Positions 35,583 through 43,242 of a stretch of 64,000 nucleotides of DNA are shown one piece after another. Under the pieces are notes generated by a model that had not been told where the DNA came from, searched no databases, and was given only the letters and a program-made list of their open reading frames with translations. The position numbers and the translations under genes are program-made. Positions within the stretch are counted from its first letter, which is position 1, and each line of letters begins with the position of its first letter. Source of the DNA: Candidatus Brevundimonas phytovorans (lineage in GTDB: Bacteria; Pseudomonadota; Alphaproteobacteria; Caulobacterales; Caulobacteraceae); NCBI GenBank assembly GCA_029203145.1, contig CP119309.1, positions 3,001,001-3,065,000 on the forward strand. Direction: 5' to 3'.

Positions 35583-36386
35583 CTAGACGTCCAGATCCAT
35601 GACCACGGGCGCGTGGTCGCTGGGCCGTTCCCATTCGCGCACGGTGTCGAGGATACGCGCGCTGCCCTTGATCACGGCCGGCGTCAGGCCCGGCGAGGTC
35701 CACAGGTGGTCCAGCCTCAGGCCGCGGTTCGACACGCGGAAGTCCTTGGCGCGATAGCTCCACCAGCTGGCCAGCTTGACCGGGTCCGGGATCTGGTCGC
35801 GCACCACGTCGGCGAACCCCCCGGCGTCTTGCAGACGACGCAGGGTCTCGATCTCGCCCGGCGTGTGGCTGACCACCTTCAGCATGAATTTGTGATTGAA
35901 GACGTCGTTGTCGCCCGGCGCGATGTTGAAGTCGCCCGCCAGGACCAGAGGTCTCTGCTGGTCGCGGGTCTTCATCTCGGCGGTCAGGCGCTCATAGAAA
36001 TCCATCTTGTGATCGAACTTCGGGTTCAGCTTGCGGTCGGGAATGTCGCCGCCAGCCGGGATATAGAAGTTCTGCACCTCGATCCCGTTGATCAGGCCCG
36101 AGACGCAGCGGCCATGACCCTCGCGGCATACATCGAGCGCAGGGCCTTCGCCGTCGAGGATCGGCAGCCTGCTGGCGATGGCCACGCCGTGCCAGCCCTT
36201 TTGGCCGCGGATCTTCAGATAGGGCAGGCCCATCTGCTCAAAGGCTTCCCGAGGAAACTGGTCCTCGGTGCACTTGATCTCCTGCAGGCACAGGACGTCG
36301 GGCGCGTATTCGGCGACGAAGCGGGCGACCTGATCGACGCGCAGGCGGACCGAGTTGATGTTCCAGGTGACGATGCGAAGGCTCAT
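35583..36386 (-). CDS. xth: exodeoxyribonuclease III
   Basis: A 267-residue AP endonuclease and 3' exonuclease of the EEP superfamily, acting in base excision repair. Catalytic motifs are present: RIVTWNINSVR at the N-terminus, LQEIKCTEDQFP with the metal-binding Glu, GDFNIAPGDNDV with the active-site Asp and Asn, and the C-terminal SDHAPVVMDL. DHLWTSPGL carries the conserved Asp-His-Leu. The start is ATG 36386. A small RNA-like element with a terminator lies upstream on the same strand. Confidence 0.95.
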   Translation of the reverse strand: MSLRIVTWNINSVRLRVDQVARFVAEYAPDVLCLQEIKCTEDQFPREAFEQMGLPYLKIRGQKGWHGVAIASRLPILDGEGPALDVCREGHGRCVSGLINGIEVQNFYIPAGGDIPDRKLNPKFDHKMDFYERLTAEMKTRDQQRPLVLAGDFNIAPGDNDVFNHKFMLKVVSHTPGEIETLRRLQDAGGFADVVRDQIPDPVKLASWWSYRAKDFRVSNRGLRLDHLWTSPGLTPAVIKGSARILDTVREWERPSDHAPVVMDLDV

Positions 36387-36426
36387 GGCCCGGCCTTAGC
36401 ATGGTCGCGGCCCCGACAAGGGCATG

Positions 36427-36456
36427 AAAAAAGCGCCCGGAACGGGTCCGGGCGCT
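36427..36456 (-). terminator. intrinsic terminator after lolA
   Basis: On the minus strand AGCGCCCGGA (36456-36447) pairs with TCCGGGCGCT (36441-36432), overlapping a run of six T (36432-36427). It is a classical Rho-independent terminator for lolA or for the small RNA candidate, and it insulates xth. Confidence 0.85.
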
Positions 36457-36560
36457 GAACAGGTTCGTCTCTCTCACCGCCGGGAGGGGATGATTCCATG
36501 GCGGACAGAACGACCGCCGTCGTTCCTGTGCTCAAAGTGTCACAGAGCGAAAAAAAGTCA
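36427..36560 (-). ncRNA. candidate small RNA or structured lolA 3' UTR with C-rich loop and terminator
   Basis: Read on the minus strand it has a 10-bp hairpin with one bulged G (36529-36519/36514-36505). A second hairpin with a CCGCC/GGCGG stem (36504-36500/36481-36477) holds CCCCTCCC in its loop. A linker and a strong intrinsic terminator follow. The layout resembles the element at 4292-4419. It begins about 60 bases after the lolA stop, so a 3' UTR-derived RNA is as likely as an independent transcript. The 5' end is not defined by a clear promoter. Confidence 0.45.
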
Positions 36561-36619
36561 AATCAAGAAAATGCGTCAGGGTTGTGCCATCCGGACGACG
36601 CTCGGCCTGGCGACGACTT

Positions 36620-37255
36620 CTAGTTGCGGCTGGGGCGGCGCGTGGGATCGCGCAGCTGGAACAGGCTGGAGGCCAGACCGGAGGCGGGCTGCAGCGAGGT
36701 CAGCTGGATGCGGGTGCGGGACCCTTGCGCATCGGTGATGCTCCATTCCTGCAGCCGCAGCGGCGACCCGGCGAAGGCCAGGATGACCGAGCCTTCGTTG
36801 GGCTTGGAGGCGTCGCGGGCGGTGATGGCGAAGGCGCCCGAGGCCATGCGGGTGACACGGTCGATGCGCACGCCCTGATCCAGCCGGACCTCGCGGGCCA
36901 GGAAGGTGGATAGCGGCGTGGCCGCCAGCGGCACCTGACGGAAGACGTTCAGGCGCGGGTCGTAGCGTTTGACGTTGTTGCCGTCGGCCACGACCAGCAG
37001 GCCCGCCGGGTCGCTGTATTCGAACCGCATCTTGCCGGGACGCTGCAGCCAGAACTTGCCGGTGCGTTGCTGGCCGCCCGGTCCGGTTTCGATGAAGTTA
37101 CCCTGCGCCGCCGTAAGCGCAGTCAGATAGGCCTGGGCCTGACGCAGGGTGGCCTGGTCCTCGGCGGACAGGTTGGACTGGGCCGAAGCGGGCGCGGCGG
37201 CCACGATGGCCAAGGCGGCGGCGCTGAAACCGAAGGCGCGGCGTGAAATCGTCAT
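36620..37255 (-). CDS. lolA: outer-membrane lipoprotein carrier LolA family protein
   Basis: A 211-residue periplasmic protein that ferries lipoproteins from LolCDE to the outer membrane. A signal peptide covers about residues 1-26 (ending ASAQ). The LolA fold is indicated by AYLTALTAAQGNFIETGPGGQQRTGKFWLQRPGKMRFEYSDPAG in outline and VADGNNVKRYDPRLN. The start ATG 37255 gives the signal peptide directly; the longer frame to 37435 does not. It lies downstream of ftsK on the same strand, separated by a 288-base gap with two REP-like elements. Confidence 0.88.
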   Translation of the reverse strand: MTISRRAFGFSAAALAIVAAAPASAQSNLSAEDQATLRQAQAYLTALTAAQGNFIETGPGGQQRTGKFWLQRPGKMRFEYSDPAGLLVVADGNNVKRYDPRLNVFRQVPLAATPLSTFLAREVRLDQGVRIDRVTRMASGAFAITARDASKPNEGSVILAFAGSPLRLQEWSITDAQGSRTRIQLTSLQPASGLASSLFQLRDPTRRPSRN

Positions 37256-37382
37256 GTCTTGTCTTCTCCCATTCGGGATGAGGGTTCGGATGGTCATCAA
37301 GCCGCAGGCAGACGGCGACCCCATGACCCCAGCCTGACCATATTTCGGCGCTCCGATGAAGCATCGTTCATCGTTTTTAGGG

Positions 37383-37422
37383 GTCCTATCGTTCGCGCCG
37401 CGGGCGCTCACTGCTTGAGGAC
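37383..37422 (+). repeat. REP-like palindrome, copy 4 (ftsK-lolA gap)
   Basis: The outer arms GTCCT/AGGAC enclose ATC, an inner stem GTTCGCGCC/GGCGCTCAC with a two-base internal mismatch, and TGCTTG. It faces the inverted copy at 37479-37520. Confidence 0.55.
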
Positions 37423-37478
37423 ATGGGCGCTTCAACGGGCGCAGAGGGCGCGCGGTTCCGTTCGTCTGTGCCCGCTTC

Positions 37479-37520
37479 GGCGCTGAAGCAGCAAGCGCCC
37501 GCGGCGCGAGCGATAGCGCC
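37479..37520 (-). repeat. REP-like 3' palindrome, copy 5 (after ftsK)
   Basis: On the minus strand GGCGCT/AGCGCC encloses ATC, an inner stem GCTCGCGCC/GGCGCTTGC and TGCTTC. It starts 23 bases after the ftsK stop in the same orientation as that gene, and forms an inverted pair with the copy at 37383. Confidence 0.6.
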
Positions 37521-37543
37521 CTGCAGCGAAGCTGCCGACTAGG

Positions 37544-40024
37544 TCAAGGCGGCGGGCCGGCGAGGATATCCCGCTTGCCGGCGTGGTTGGCGGGGCTGAC
37601 AACGCCTTCCTGCTCCATACGCTCGATCAGGGTGGCGGCGCGATTGTAGCCGATCTGCAGGCGACGCTGGATGTAGGAGGTCGAGGCCTTGCGGTCGCGC
37701 GTGACCACGGCCACGGCGCGGTCATAGAGGTCGTCGCCCGACCCGCCGCCGTCCTCGTCAAAGGCGCCGTCGCCGTCGCCGTCCGGCTCGTCGGTGATCA
37801 GGTCGAGGTAGTCGGGCTCGGCCTGGCTGCGCAGGTGTTTGCACACCTCCTCGACTTCCTGGTCGGTGACGAAGGGGCCGTGCAGGCGGGTGATGCGGCC
37901 GCCGCCGGCCATGTAGAGCATATCGCCCTGACCCAGCAGCTGCTCGCCGCCCTGTTCGCCCAGGATGGTGCGGCTGTCGATCTTGGACGTGACCTGGAAG
38001 GAGATCCGGGTCGGGAAGTTGGCCTTGATGGTGCCGGTGATCACGTCCACCGACGGGCGCTGGGTGGCCATGATCAGGTGGATGCCGGCGGCGCGGGCCA
38101 TCTGGGCCAGACGCTGGACCGCGCCTTCCACGTCCTTGCCGGCGACCAGCATCAGGTCGGCCATCTCGTCCATGACCACGACCAGATAGGGCATGGGCTC
38201 GGGCCGGATTTTTTCGGATTCATAGACTGGGCGGCCCTGCTCGTCGAAGCCGGTCTGGACGGTGCGTTCGAAATGCTCGCCCTTCTCCTGGGCTTCGCGG
38301 GCGCGGTCGTTATAGCTGGCGACGTTGCGGACGCCGAGCTTGGACATCCGGCGATAGCGGTCCTCCATCTCGCGCACGGTCCACTTCAGGGCCACGACCG
38401 CCTTCTTGGGATCGGTCACGACCGGCGCCAGCAGGTGCGGAATGCCGTCATAGACCGACAGCTCCAGCATCTTGGGGTCGATCATGATGAAGCGGCATTC
38501 GGCCGGCGTGTGGCGATAGAGGATCGACAGGATCATGGCGTTGACCCCGACCGACTTGCCCGAGCCGGTGGTGCCCGCGATCAGCAGGTGGGGCATCCGC
38601 GCCAGGTCGGCCACATAGGGCTCGCCGCCGATGGTTTCGCCCAGCGCCAGCGGCAGCAGGTGGCTCTTCTTGTCGTATTCGCCGCTCGCCAGCAGATCGC
38701 GGAGATAGACGGTCTCGCGCTTGGCGTTGGGCAGTTCGATGCCGATGGCGTTGCGGCCCTGAACCACGGCGATACGGCAGGCGCGGGCCGACATGGAGCG
38801 GGCGATGTCGTCGGCCAGGGCCACGACGCGACCGTGCTTCACGCCCGGCGCGGGCACCAGTTCATAGAGGGTGACGACGGGGCCGGGGCGGATCTGGTCG
38901 ATGGCGCCGCGCACGCCGAACTCCTGCAGCACGCCTTCCAGCATCTTGGCGTTCTGCTTCAGCGATTCCTCGTCCACCGCGCCGACGCGCTGCTGCGGCT
39001 TGGACAGGATGCCGAGCGAGGGCAGGTCGAAGCCGTCGCTGGGTTCGAACTCGAAGGTCTGCTGGTCGGCGTCGCGGGCGGGGCGGGGCGCCTTGACGGC
39101 GGCGACCTTGGGCTCGGCGGCGCGGGTGGCGCCGCGCGTGGCCGAGGGCGGAGCGATGGGGGGGACGGGGGCGGCGTCTTCCCACGGCGGGACCGAGGCG
39201 CCAGGCGCCTCGTCGTCGGCATAGGGATCGGCGGCGTAGGGGTTGTCTTCGCCGCCATGGTCGGCGGGCGCCATGTCCGGCTCGGGCGCGCGGCGAGGCT
39301 TGCGCGCAGGCGGAGCGGCGGCCTCGGCCACGACGCGGGCGTCGCCCTTGAGCACGGCTTTCGCGGGCGTCTGAACCTTGGCGGGGCGATCCGCGCGATG
39401 GGCGGCGTGCCTCTCGGCGGCCCATCCGGCGGTGTCGGTGAAGTCGCGCAGGCGCAGACCCACGGCATAGCCCAGGGCCCAGAGGCCGAGGATCAGGAAC
39501 AGGCCCCCGGCGATCCAGCGCCCGGCGGGGATGTGCAGGGCGGCCAGGCCTTGCGCCGACAGGCCAGTGACGCCGTCGCCCCACAGGCCGCCCAGCCCGG
39601 CGGCCAGCGGCCATCTGGCGGGCGCGGCCAGCGCCGACAGCGCCGCCGACAGCAGCAGGACGCCGCAGACCGAGCAGAAGACCTTGAGGGCCGTCGGTTG
39701 CAGCCGGTGTTGCAGGGCGTCGCCGATGGCGGTCGCCAGCCCGAAGGCGATCAGCAGCAGGACGGCGGGCCAGGCGGCCAGGCCCAGCGACTGCATCATC
39801 AGGTCGGCCAGGGTGGCCCCCGTTCCGCCCAGCCAGTTGGTGGCCCCTTGCGTCGAGGCGGCGTTCAGACTGGGGTCCGCCGGGTTCCACGAAATCATGG
39901 CGACCAGCAGCAGGGTCGACAGCAGGGCTTGCAGAACGCCCCGGAAACGCACGGCGAAGGGCGCCGCCCAGACGATGCGGGCGGTGGACCAGGCGCGTTG
40001 GCTGAGCGCGAGGGCGGCGGACAT
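37544..40024 (-). CDS. ftsK: DNA translocase FtsK
   Basis: An 826-residue translocase that pumps DNA through the division septum and activates dif recombination. Four or five N-terminal transmembrane helices (about residues 25-195) are followed by a Pro/Ala-rich linker of about 150 residues. The motor has Walker A in LLIAGTTGSGKSVGVNAM and Walker B in LVVVMDEMADLM. A C-terminal gamma winged-helix domain (TSYIQRRLQIGYNRAATLIERMEQ) reads KOPS. I chose ATG 40024 because TGAGGTT lies at normal spacing; the ATG at 40051 has its purine run adjacent to the start. Confidence 0.95.
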   Translation of the reverse strand: MSAALALSQRAWSTARIVWAAPFAVRFRGVLQALLSTLLLVAMISWNPADPSLNAASTQGATNWLGGTGATLADLMMQSLGLAAWPAVLLLIAFGLATAIGDALQHRLQPTALKVFCSVCGVLLLSAALSALAAPARWPLAAGLGGLWGDGVTGLSAQGLAALHIPAGRWIAGGLFLILGLWALGYAVGLRLRDFTDTAGWAAERHAAHRADRPAKVQTPAKAVLKGDARVVAEAAAPPARKPRRAPEPDMAPADHGGEDNPYAADPYADDEAPGASVPPWEDAAPVPPIAPPSATRGATRAAEPKVAAVKAPRPARDADQQTFEFEPSDGFDLPSLGILSKPQQRVGAVDEESLKQNAKMLEGVLQEFGVRGAIDQIRPGPVVTLYELVPAPGVKHGRVVALADDIARSMSARACRIAVVQGRNAIGIELPNAKRETVYLRDLLASGEYDKKSHLLPLALGETIGGEPYVADLARMPHLLIAGTTGSGKSVGVNAMILSILYRHTPAECRFIMIDPKMLELSVYDGIPHLLAPVVTDPKKAVVALKWTVREMEDRYRRMSKLGVRNVASYNDRAREAQEKGEHFERTVQTGFDEQGRPVYESEKIRPEPMPYLVVVMDEMADLMLVAGKDVEGAVQRLAQMARAAGIHLIMATQRPSVDVITGTIKANFPTRISFQVTSKIDSRTILGEQGGEQLLGQGDMLYMAGGGRITRLHGPFVTDQEVEEVCKHLRSQAEPDYLDLITDEPDGDGDGAFDEDGGGSGDDLYDRAVAVVTRDRKASTSYIQRRLQIGYNRAATLIERMEQEGVVSPANHAGKRDILAGPPP

Positions 40025-40168
40025 GAAGGCGAACCTCAGAAAACTGACCATCCCTTGTCGCGCGACAGGGTTAAGGGGCTGTTTACCAGGCGACGATCCG
40101 GCGCCCGCGACCTCTCGCCCCTCTTGTCGCCTCTGGACGCGGGCGGCCATCGGCGCGACACAGGCGGC

Positions 40169-41419
40169 ATGGCTCAGACGGACTACGACATCATCATCGC
40201 GGGCGCGGGACTGGCGGGGGCGACGTTTGCGCTGGCGGCGGCGCAGGGCGGGCTGAAGCCGGTGCTGATCGATCCCCAGCCCTTCGACGCCCAGCTGGCG
40301 CCGACCTTCGACGGGCGCTCGACCGCCATCGCCTATTCCACCTTCCGGATGCTGGACGCCCTCGGTCTGGGGGAAGCCTTGCGCCCCCACGCCTGCCGCA
40401 TGGACCGCATCCTGGTGACGGACGGCAAGCGGCCGGGCGCCGCCAGCCGCCCGCCGTCGCCGGCCTATATCCGCTTTGACGCCGACGAGATCGGCGACCG
40501 CAACGGCGGCGAGCCCCTGGGCTATATGCTGGAGAACCGCCGCATCCGCACGGCCCTGGCCGAGGCTGTGACCGCTGCCGGGATCGAGGTCCGCGCACCG
40601 GCTTCAGTGGATGGGGTCGAGGTCGGGCCGGGGCTGGCGACGGTGACGCTGAAGGACGGTTCGACCATCGCCGCGCCCCTGGTCGTGGGCGCCGAGGGGC
40701 GCGGCTCGACCGTGCGTCAGGCCGCCGGGATCGACACCCTGGGCTGGGCCTATGGCCAGAGCGGCGTGGTGGCGACGGTCAAGCTGGGCCGCGATCACGG
40801 CAATGTCGCCCACGAGTATTTCCTGCCCGACGGCCCCTTCGCCATCCTGCCCCTGACGGAGCAGCGCGCCAGCCTGGTCTGGACCGAGAGCACGCGCCGG
40901 GCCGAGGCGCTGAAGGCGGCTTCGGACGAGGCCTTCCACGCCCACCTGATGCGGCGCTTCGGCGAGTTCCTGGACGGGGTCGAGGTGGTGGGGCCGCGCT
41001 TTGTCTATCCGTTGTCGCTGCAACTGGCCGAGAAGCTGACCGCGCCGCGCATCGCCATCCTCGGCGACGCCGCCCACGGGGTGCACCCGGTGGCCGGGCA
41101 GGGGCTGAACATGGGGCTGAAGGACGCCGCCGCCCTGGCCGAGGTGCTGACTGACGCCGTGCGGATCGGCGAGGACATCGGTTCGGAGCTGGTGCTGGAA
41201 CGTTACGCCCGCTGGCGCCGCTTCGACAATGCGGCTCTGGCGGCAGGCTTCGACGGCTTCGTGCGGCTGTTCTCGAACGACCTGGCGCCGGTGCGGCTGG
41301 CGCGCGATCTGGGCATGGCGGCGGTCAACCGCATCGCCCCCCTGCGCCGCGCCTTCATGCACGAGGCCGGCGGCGCGACGGGCGATCTGCCGCGCCTCTT
41401 GCGAGGCGAGAGTCTTTAA
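40169..41419 (+). CDS. UbiH/UbiF/VisC/COQ6 family FAD-dependent hydroxylase
   Basis: A 416-residue flavoprotein monooxygenase of the ubiquinone biosynthesis family, hydroxylating the quinone ring. The FAD-binding GAGLAGATFALAAAQGG is at about 11-27. The NAD(P)H/FAD motif region is LVVGAEGRGS, and the second FAD motif GDAAHGVHPVAGQGLNMGLKD is near 300. Which ring position (UbiH, UbiI, UbiF or UbiL-like) cannot be decided from sequence alone. The start is ATG 40169. It is divergent from ftsK. Confidence 0.9.
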   Translation: MAQTDYDIIIAGAGLAGATFALAAAQGGLKPVLIDPQPFDAQLAPTFDGRSTAIAYSTFRMLDALGLGEALRPHACRMDRILVTDGKRPGAASRPPSPAYIRFDADEIGDRNGGEPLGYMLENRRIRTALAEAVTAAGIEVRAPASVDGVEVGPGLATVTLKDGSTIAAPLVVGAEGRGSTVRQAAGIDTLGWAYGQSGVVATVKLGRDHGNVAHEYFLPDGPFAILPLTEQRASLVWTESTRRAEALKAASDEAFHAHLMRRFGEFLDGVEVVGPRFVYPLSLQLAEKLTAPRIAILGDAAHGVHPVAGQGLNMGLKDAAALAEVLTDAVRIGEDIGSELVLERYARWRRFDNAALAAGFDGFVRLFSNDLAPVRLARDLGMAAVNRIAPLRRAFMHEAGGATGDLPRLLRGESL

Positions 41420-41428
41420 AGCCAAGAG

Positions 41429-41468
41429 GCCCTATCGCTCGCGCCGCGGGCGCTCGCTGTTTGAGGGC
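41429..41468 (+). repeat. REP-like 3' palindrome, copy 6 (after the UbiH-family gene)
   Basis: The outer arms GCCCT/AGGGC enclose ATC, an inner stem GCTCGCGCC/GGCGCTCGC with a symmetric TC/TC internal loop, and TGTTTG. It starts 9 bases after the stop codon in the same orientation. Confidence 0.6.
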
Positions 41469-41476
41469 TTGGCGCC

Positions 41477-41606
41477 TTCCTCCCCACTATGTGGGGAGGG
41501 GGACCGCGTAGCGGTGGAGGGGGCGATGCCGCCTTCAACCGTCGAGACGCCCCCTCCGTCACGTCGCTTCGCTCCGCGCCACCTCCCCATGAAATGGGGA
41601 GGAAAG
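41477..41606 (-). repeat. 130-bp dispersed intergenic repeat, copy 2 (inverted)
   Basis: The same unit as at 25697-25826 but in reverse orientation, including the GTGGGGAGG hairpin at one end, GGAGGGGGCG, and the CATGAAATGGGGAGG end. The central part has diverged more than the hairpin ends. Confidence 0.75.
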
Positions 41607-41618
41607 ACGCGTCTTAGG

Positions 41619-41813
41619 TCAGTCGTGGGTGTGCAGCAGGACGTCGCCGCCGTCGCGGCGGTCGGCTTCTTCGACCGCGCAGCGCAGGGCCGAGGCGCGG
41701 GTCTGGAACAGGCCGAAGAAGAGGCCGTCCGACGAGGCCAGACGCCAGACTCGGCCGATGCGGCTGATCTCGAACAGGACGGGACGGGCATGGGAAAGAG
41801 GCGCGGCGGTCAT
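41619..41813 (-). CDS. small hypothetical protein
   Basis: A 64-residue soluble protein (MTAAPLSHARPVLFEISRIG, ending DVLLHTHD). The pattern of a beta strand pair followed by RASALRCAVEEADRRDGGDVLLHT recalls small two-strand, one-helix proteins of the DUF2188 type, but I cannot assign it. It begins 8 bases after the stop of the preceding 69-residue gene and is the last of three micro-genes in one apparent operon. Confidence 0.55.
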   Translation of the reverse strand: MTAAPLSHARPVLFEISRIGRVWRLASSDGLFFGLFQTRASALRCAVEEADRRDGGDVLLHTHD

Positions 41814-41821
41814 GCTTGCGG

Positions 41822-42031
41822 CTAGGCGTGGTTCAGGCGGTCGGCCTGGCGTTGAAGCTGTCTGGCGATGCGCAGCGCCGCCTCGCGGTCAGGAAAGGGC
41901 CGCGTGGCGCAGCTGTCCAGCGTGACGCACCAGCCGCCGTCGCGAGCGACGACGCCATAGGTGCGGCTGCTGTGGGGCACGGCCTCGGCCTGAATTTCAG
42001 GGATGCCGGCGTCGGGATAGCCGCTCATCAT
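41822..42031 (-). CDS. small hypothetical protein
   Basis: A 69-residue protein with SSRTYGVVARDGGWCVTLDSCATRPFPDREAALRIARQLQRQADRLN. This strand-turn-strand-helix pattern is similar in layout to the 64-residue protein downstream, suggesting the two may be distant paralogues. Its ATG (42031) overlaps the stop of the 49-codon ORF upstream (ATGA), which implies translational coupling. Function unknown. Confidence 0.6.
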   Translation of the reverse strand: MMSGYPDAGIPEIQAEAVPHSSRTYGVVARDGGWCVTLDSCATRPFPDREAALRIARQLQRQADRLNHA

Positions 42032-42177
42032 CGCGGGCGGCTCCGGTCGGCGGGGTCCCGCGGGGTGCAGCCGAGATAGAGGGTCAGAACGGTCTGGGTC
42101 ATGCGCCAGACGCTGGAGGGGGCTCCAGGCGGGGCGGCGCGGTTGAGGGACTGGTTCAGCAGGGCGCGGCGGCTCAT
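42028..42177 (-). CDS. 49-residue small protein
   Basis: The ORF encodes MSRRALLNQSLNRAAPPGAP, then SSVWRMTQTVLTLYLGCTPR, and ends RSRPR. A strong Shine-Dalgarno sequence (GAAGGAG) lies six bases upstream of ATG 42177, and the stop overlaps the next gene's start by 4 bases. That context argues for a translated leader gene of the micro-operon. No family is recognised and there is no clear membrane segment. Confidence 0.45.
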   Translation of the reverse strand: MSRRALLNQSLNRAAPPGAPSSVWRMTQTVLTLYLGCTPRDPADRSRPR

Positions 42178-42268
42178 GGGCATCTCCTTCAGACGGCGAA
42201 GAAGACGCCCAAGGGGCGTAAGGGCGCGATGCGGAAAGCGGGGCGCCCGCCTAAGCGCGGCGTAAGCT

Positions 42269-42463
42269 TTAGTCGAGGGGACGGGCGTCCTCGGCCAGCA
42301 TGATCGGCACGCCGTCGCGGATGGGGAAGGCCAGCTTGGCGCCCGCCGAGATCAGCTCGTTGCGCTCGCGGTCATAGGTCAGGCGGCCGCGGGTGACCGG
42401 GCAGACCAGGACCTCCAGCAGGCGGGGATCGACCGAGACGGGGGTGTTGAAGGCGTCGCTCAT
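42269..42463 (-). CDS. Trm112-family protein
   Basis: A 64-residue protein of the Trm112/YcaR family (VDPRLLEVLVCPVTRGRLTYDRERNELIS, then AFPIRDGVPIMLAEDARPL). Only one of the usual zinc cysteines is present, as in most bacterial members. Eukaryotic Trm112 activates methyltransferases; bacterial copies are small proteins with an uncertain partner. The start is ATG 42463. It lies 104 bases downstream of the Lon-domain gene on the same strand, with a REP-like palindrome between. Confidence 0.88.
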   Translation of the reverse strand: MSDAFNTPVSVDPRLLEVLVCPVTRGRLTYDRERNELISAGAKLAFPIRDGVPIMLAEDARPLD

Positions 42464-42478
42464 GAAGTCTTTCTTAGT

Positions 42479-42507
42479 GGGCTATCGCGCTTCGCGCTAC
42501 TTGAGCC
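42479..42507 (+). repeat. REP-like palindrome, short form (between Lon-domain and Trm112 genes)
   Basis: The outer arms GGGCT/AGCCC enclose ATC, GCGC-ttc-GCGC and TACTTG. The outer arms covary relative to the other short copies at 25835 and 47361. Confidence 0.55.
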
Positions 42508-42567
42508 CGTTTGGCGGGCCGTGTCCCTACGGGACGGACGCTCTGACGCGCTGGTTGTGAGTGGCGG

Positions 42568-43227
42568 CTACTGCATCGCCGGGCCGTCGTCGTCGCCGGG
42601 GTCGGCGGCGTCGATGCGCAGCAGGGCGGTCAGGGCCTCGGCGCGGTCTTCCAGCGTCATGGCCTCCAGCAGGGCCTGTTTCTCGGGCGGCTCGAAGGGC
42701 AGGGCCATGGCCAGGCTGTTGATCAGGGCCTCCTGCGGCGCGGCTTCGGCGGTGTCCCAGTCCACGTTCAGGCCCCGGTGTTCCAGATAGGGGCGCAGGG
42801 CGTCGAGGAAGTGGTCGCGGTCGAAATGGTTGCTGGGATCGGGGGCGTGCAGGTCGGCCTCGAAGGGGGCGAAGTCCGCGTGAACCTGACGATAGGGCGT
42901 CTTGACCTGAAGCTCGGTGGTGACGCGGAACCGGCAGACCCCGGTCAGGGTGATCAGATAGCGCCCGTCCGAGGTCTCGTTGAAGCTGGTGATGCGTCCC
43001 GCGCAGCCGACGCGGCTCAGCGGCGGCAAGGGATTGTCCAGCCCGGTCAAGGTCTGGATCAGGCCGATCATCCGATCCCCGGCCATGGCGTCGTCCACCA
43101 TGTTCAGATAGCGCGGCTCGAACACGTTCAGCGGCAGCTGGCCGCGCGACAGCAGGATGGACCCCGGCAGAGGAAAGACCGGGATCACCTGGGGCAGTTC
43201 AATCGCCTTGATATAGCCCTGCGCCAT
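42568..43227 (-). CDS. LON peptidase substrate-binding domain protein
   Basis: A 219-residue protein consisting of the Lon N-terminal (substrate-recognition) domain without the ATPase or protease. It opens ELPQVIPVFPLPGSILLSRGQLPLNVFEPRYLNMVDDA, typical of the family, and has GCAGRITSFNETSDGRYLITLTGVCRF in the middle. Stand-alone members are common and may act as adaptors, but the role is unknown. It starts 15 bases after the thioredoxin-like gene stop (ATG 43227), so the two are probably one operon. Confidence 0.9.
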   Translation of the reverse strand: MAQGYIKAIELPQVIPVFPLPGSILLSRGQLPLNVFEPRYLNMVDDAMAGDRMIGLIQTLTGLDNPLPPLSRVGCAGRITSFNETSDGRYLITLTGVCRFRVTTELQVKTPYRQVHADFAPFEADLHAPDPSNHFDRDHFLDALRPYLEHRGLNVDWDTAEAAPQEALINSLAMALPFEPPEKQALLEAMTLEDRAEALTALLRIDAADPGDDDGPAMQ

Positions 43228-43242
43228 CGCTGCGCTCTCCGG

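Noticed and set aside
36498..36623. A 41-codon plus-strand ORF with an apparent Shine-Dalgarno GGGAGGGG
   Set aside because: The purine run is the complement of the C-rich loop of the minus-strand RNA candidate, and the ORF overlaps the lolA stop in antisense. The peptide has no recognisable features.
37583..40168. A very long plus-strand open frame opposite ftsK that continues into the UbiH-family gene
   Set aside because: The first 860 codons are the antisense shadow of ftsK. Only the part from ATG 40169 has a protein family match.
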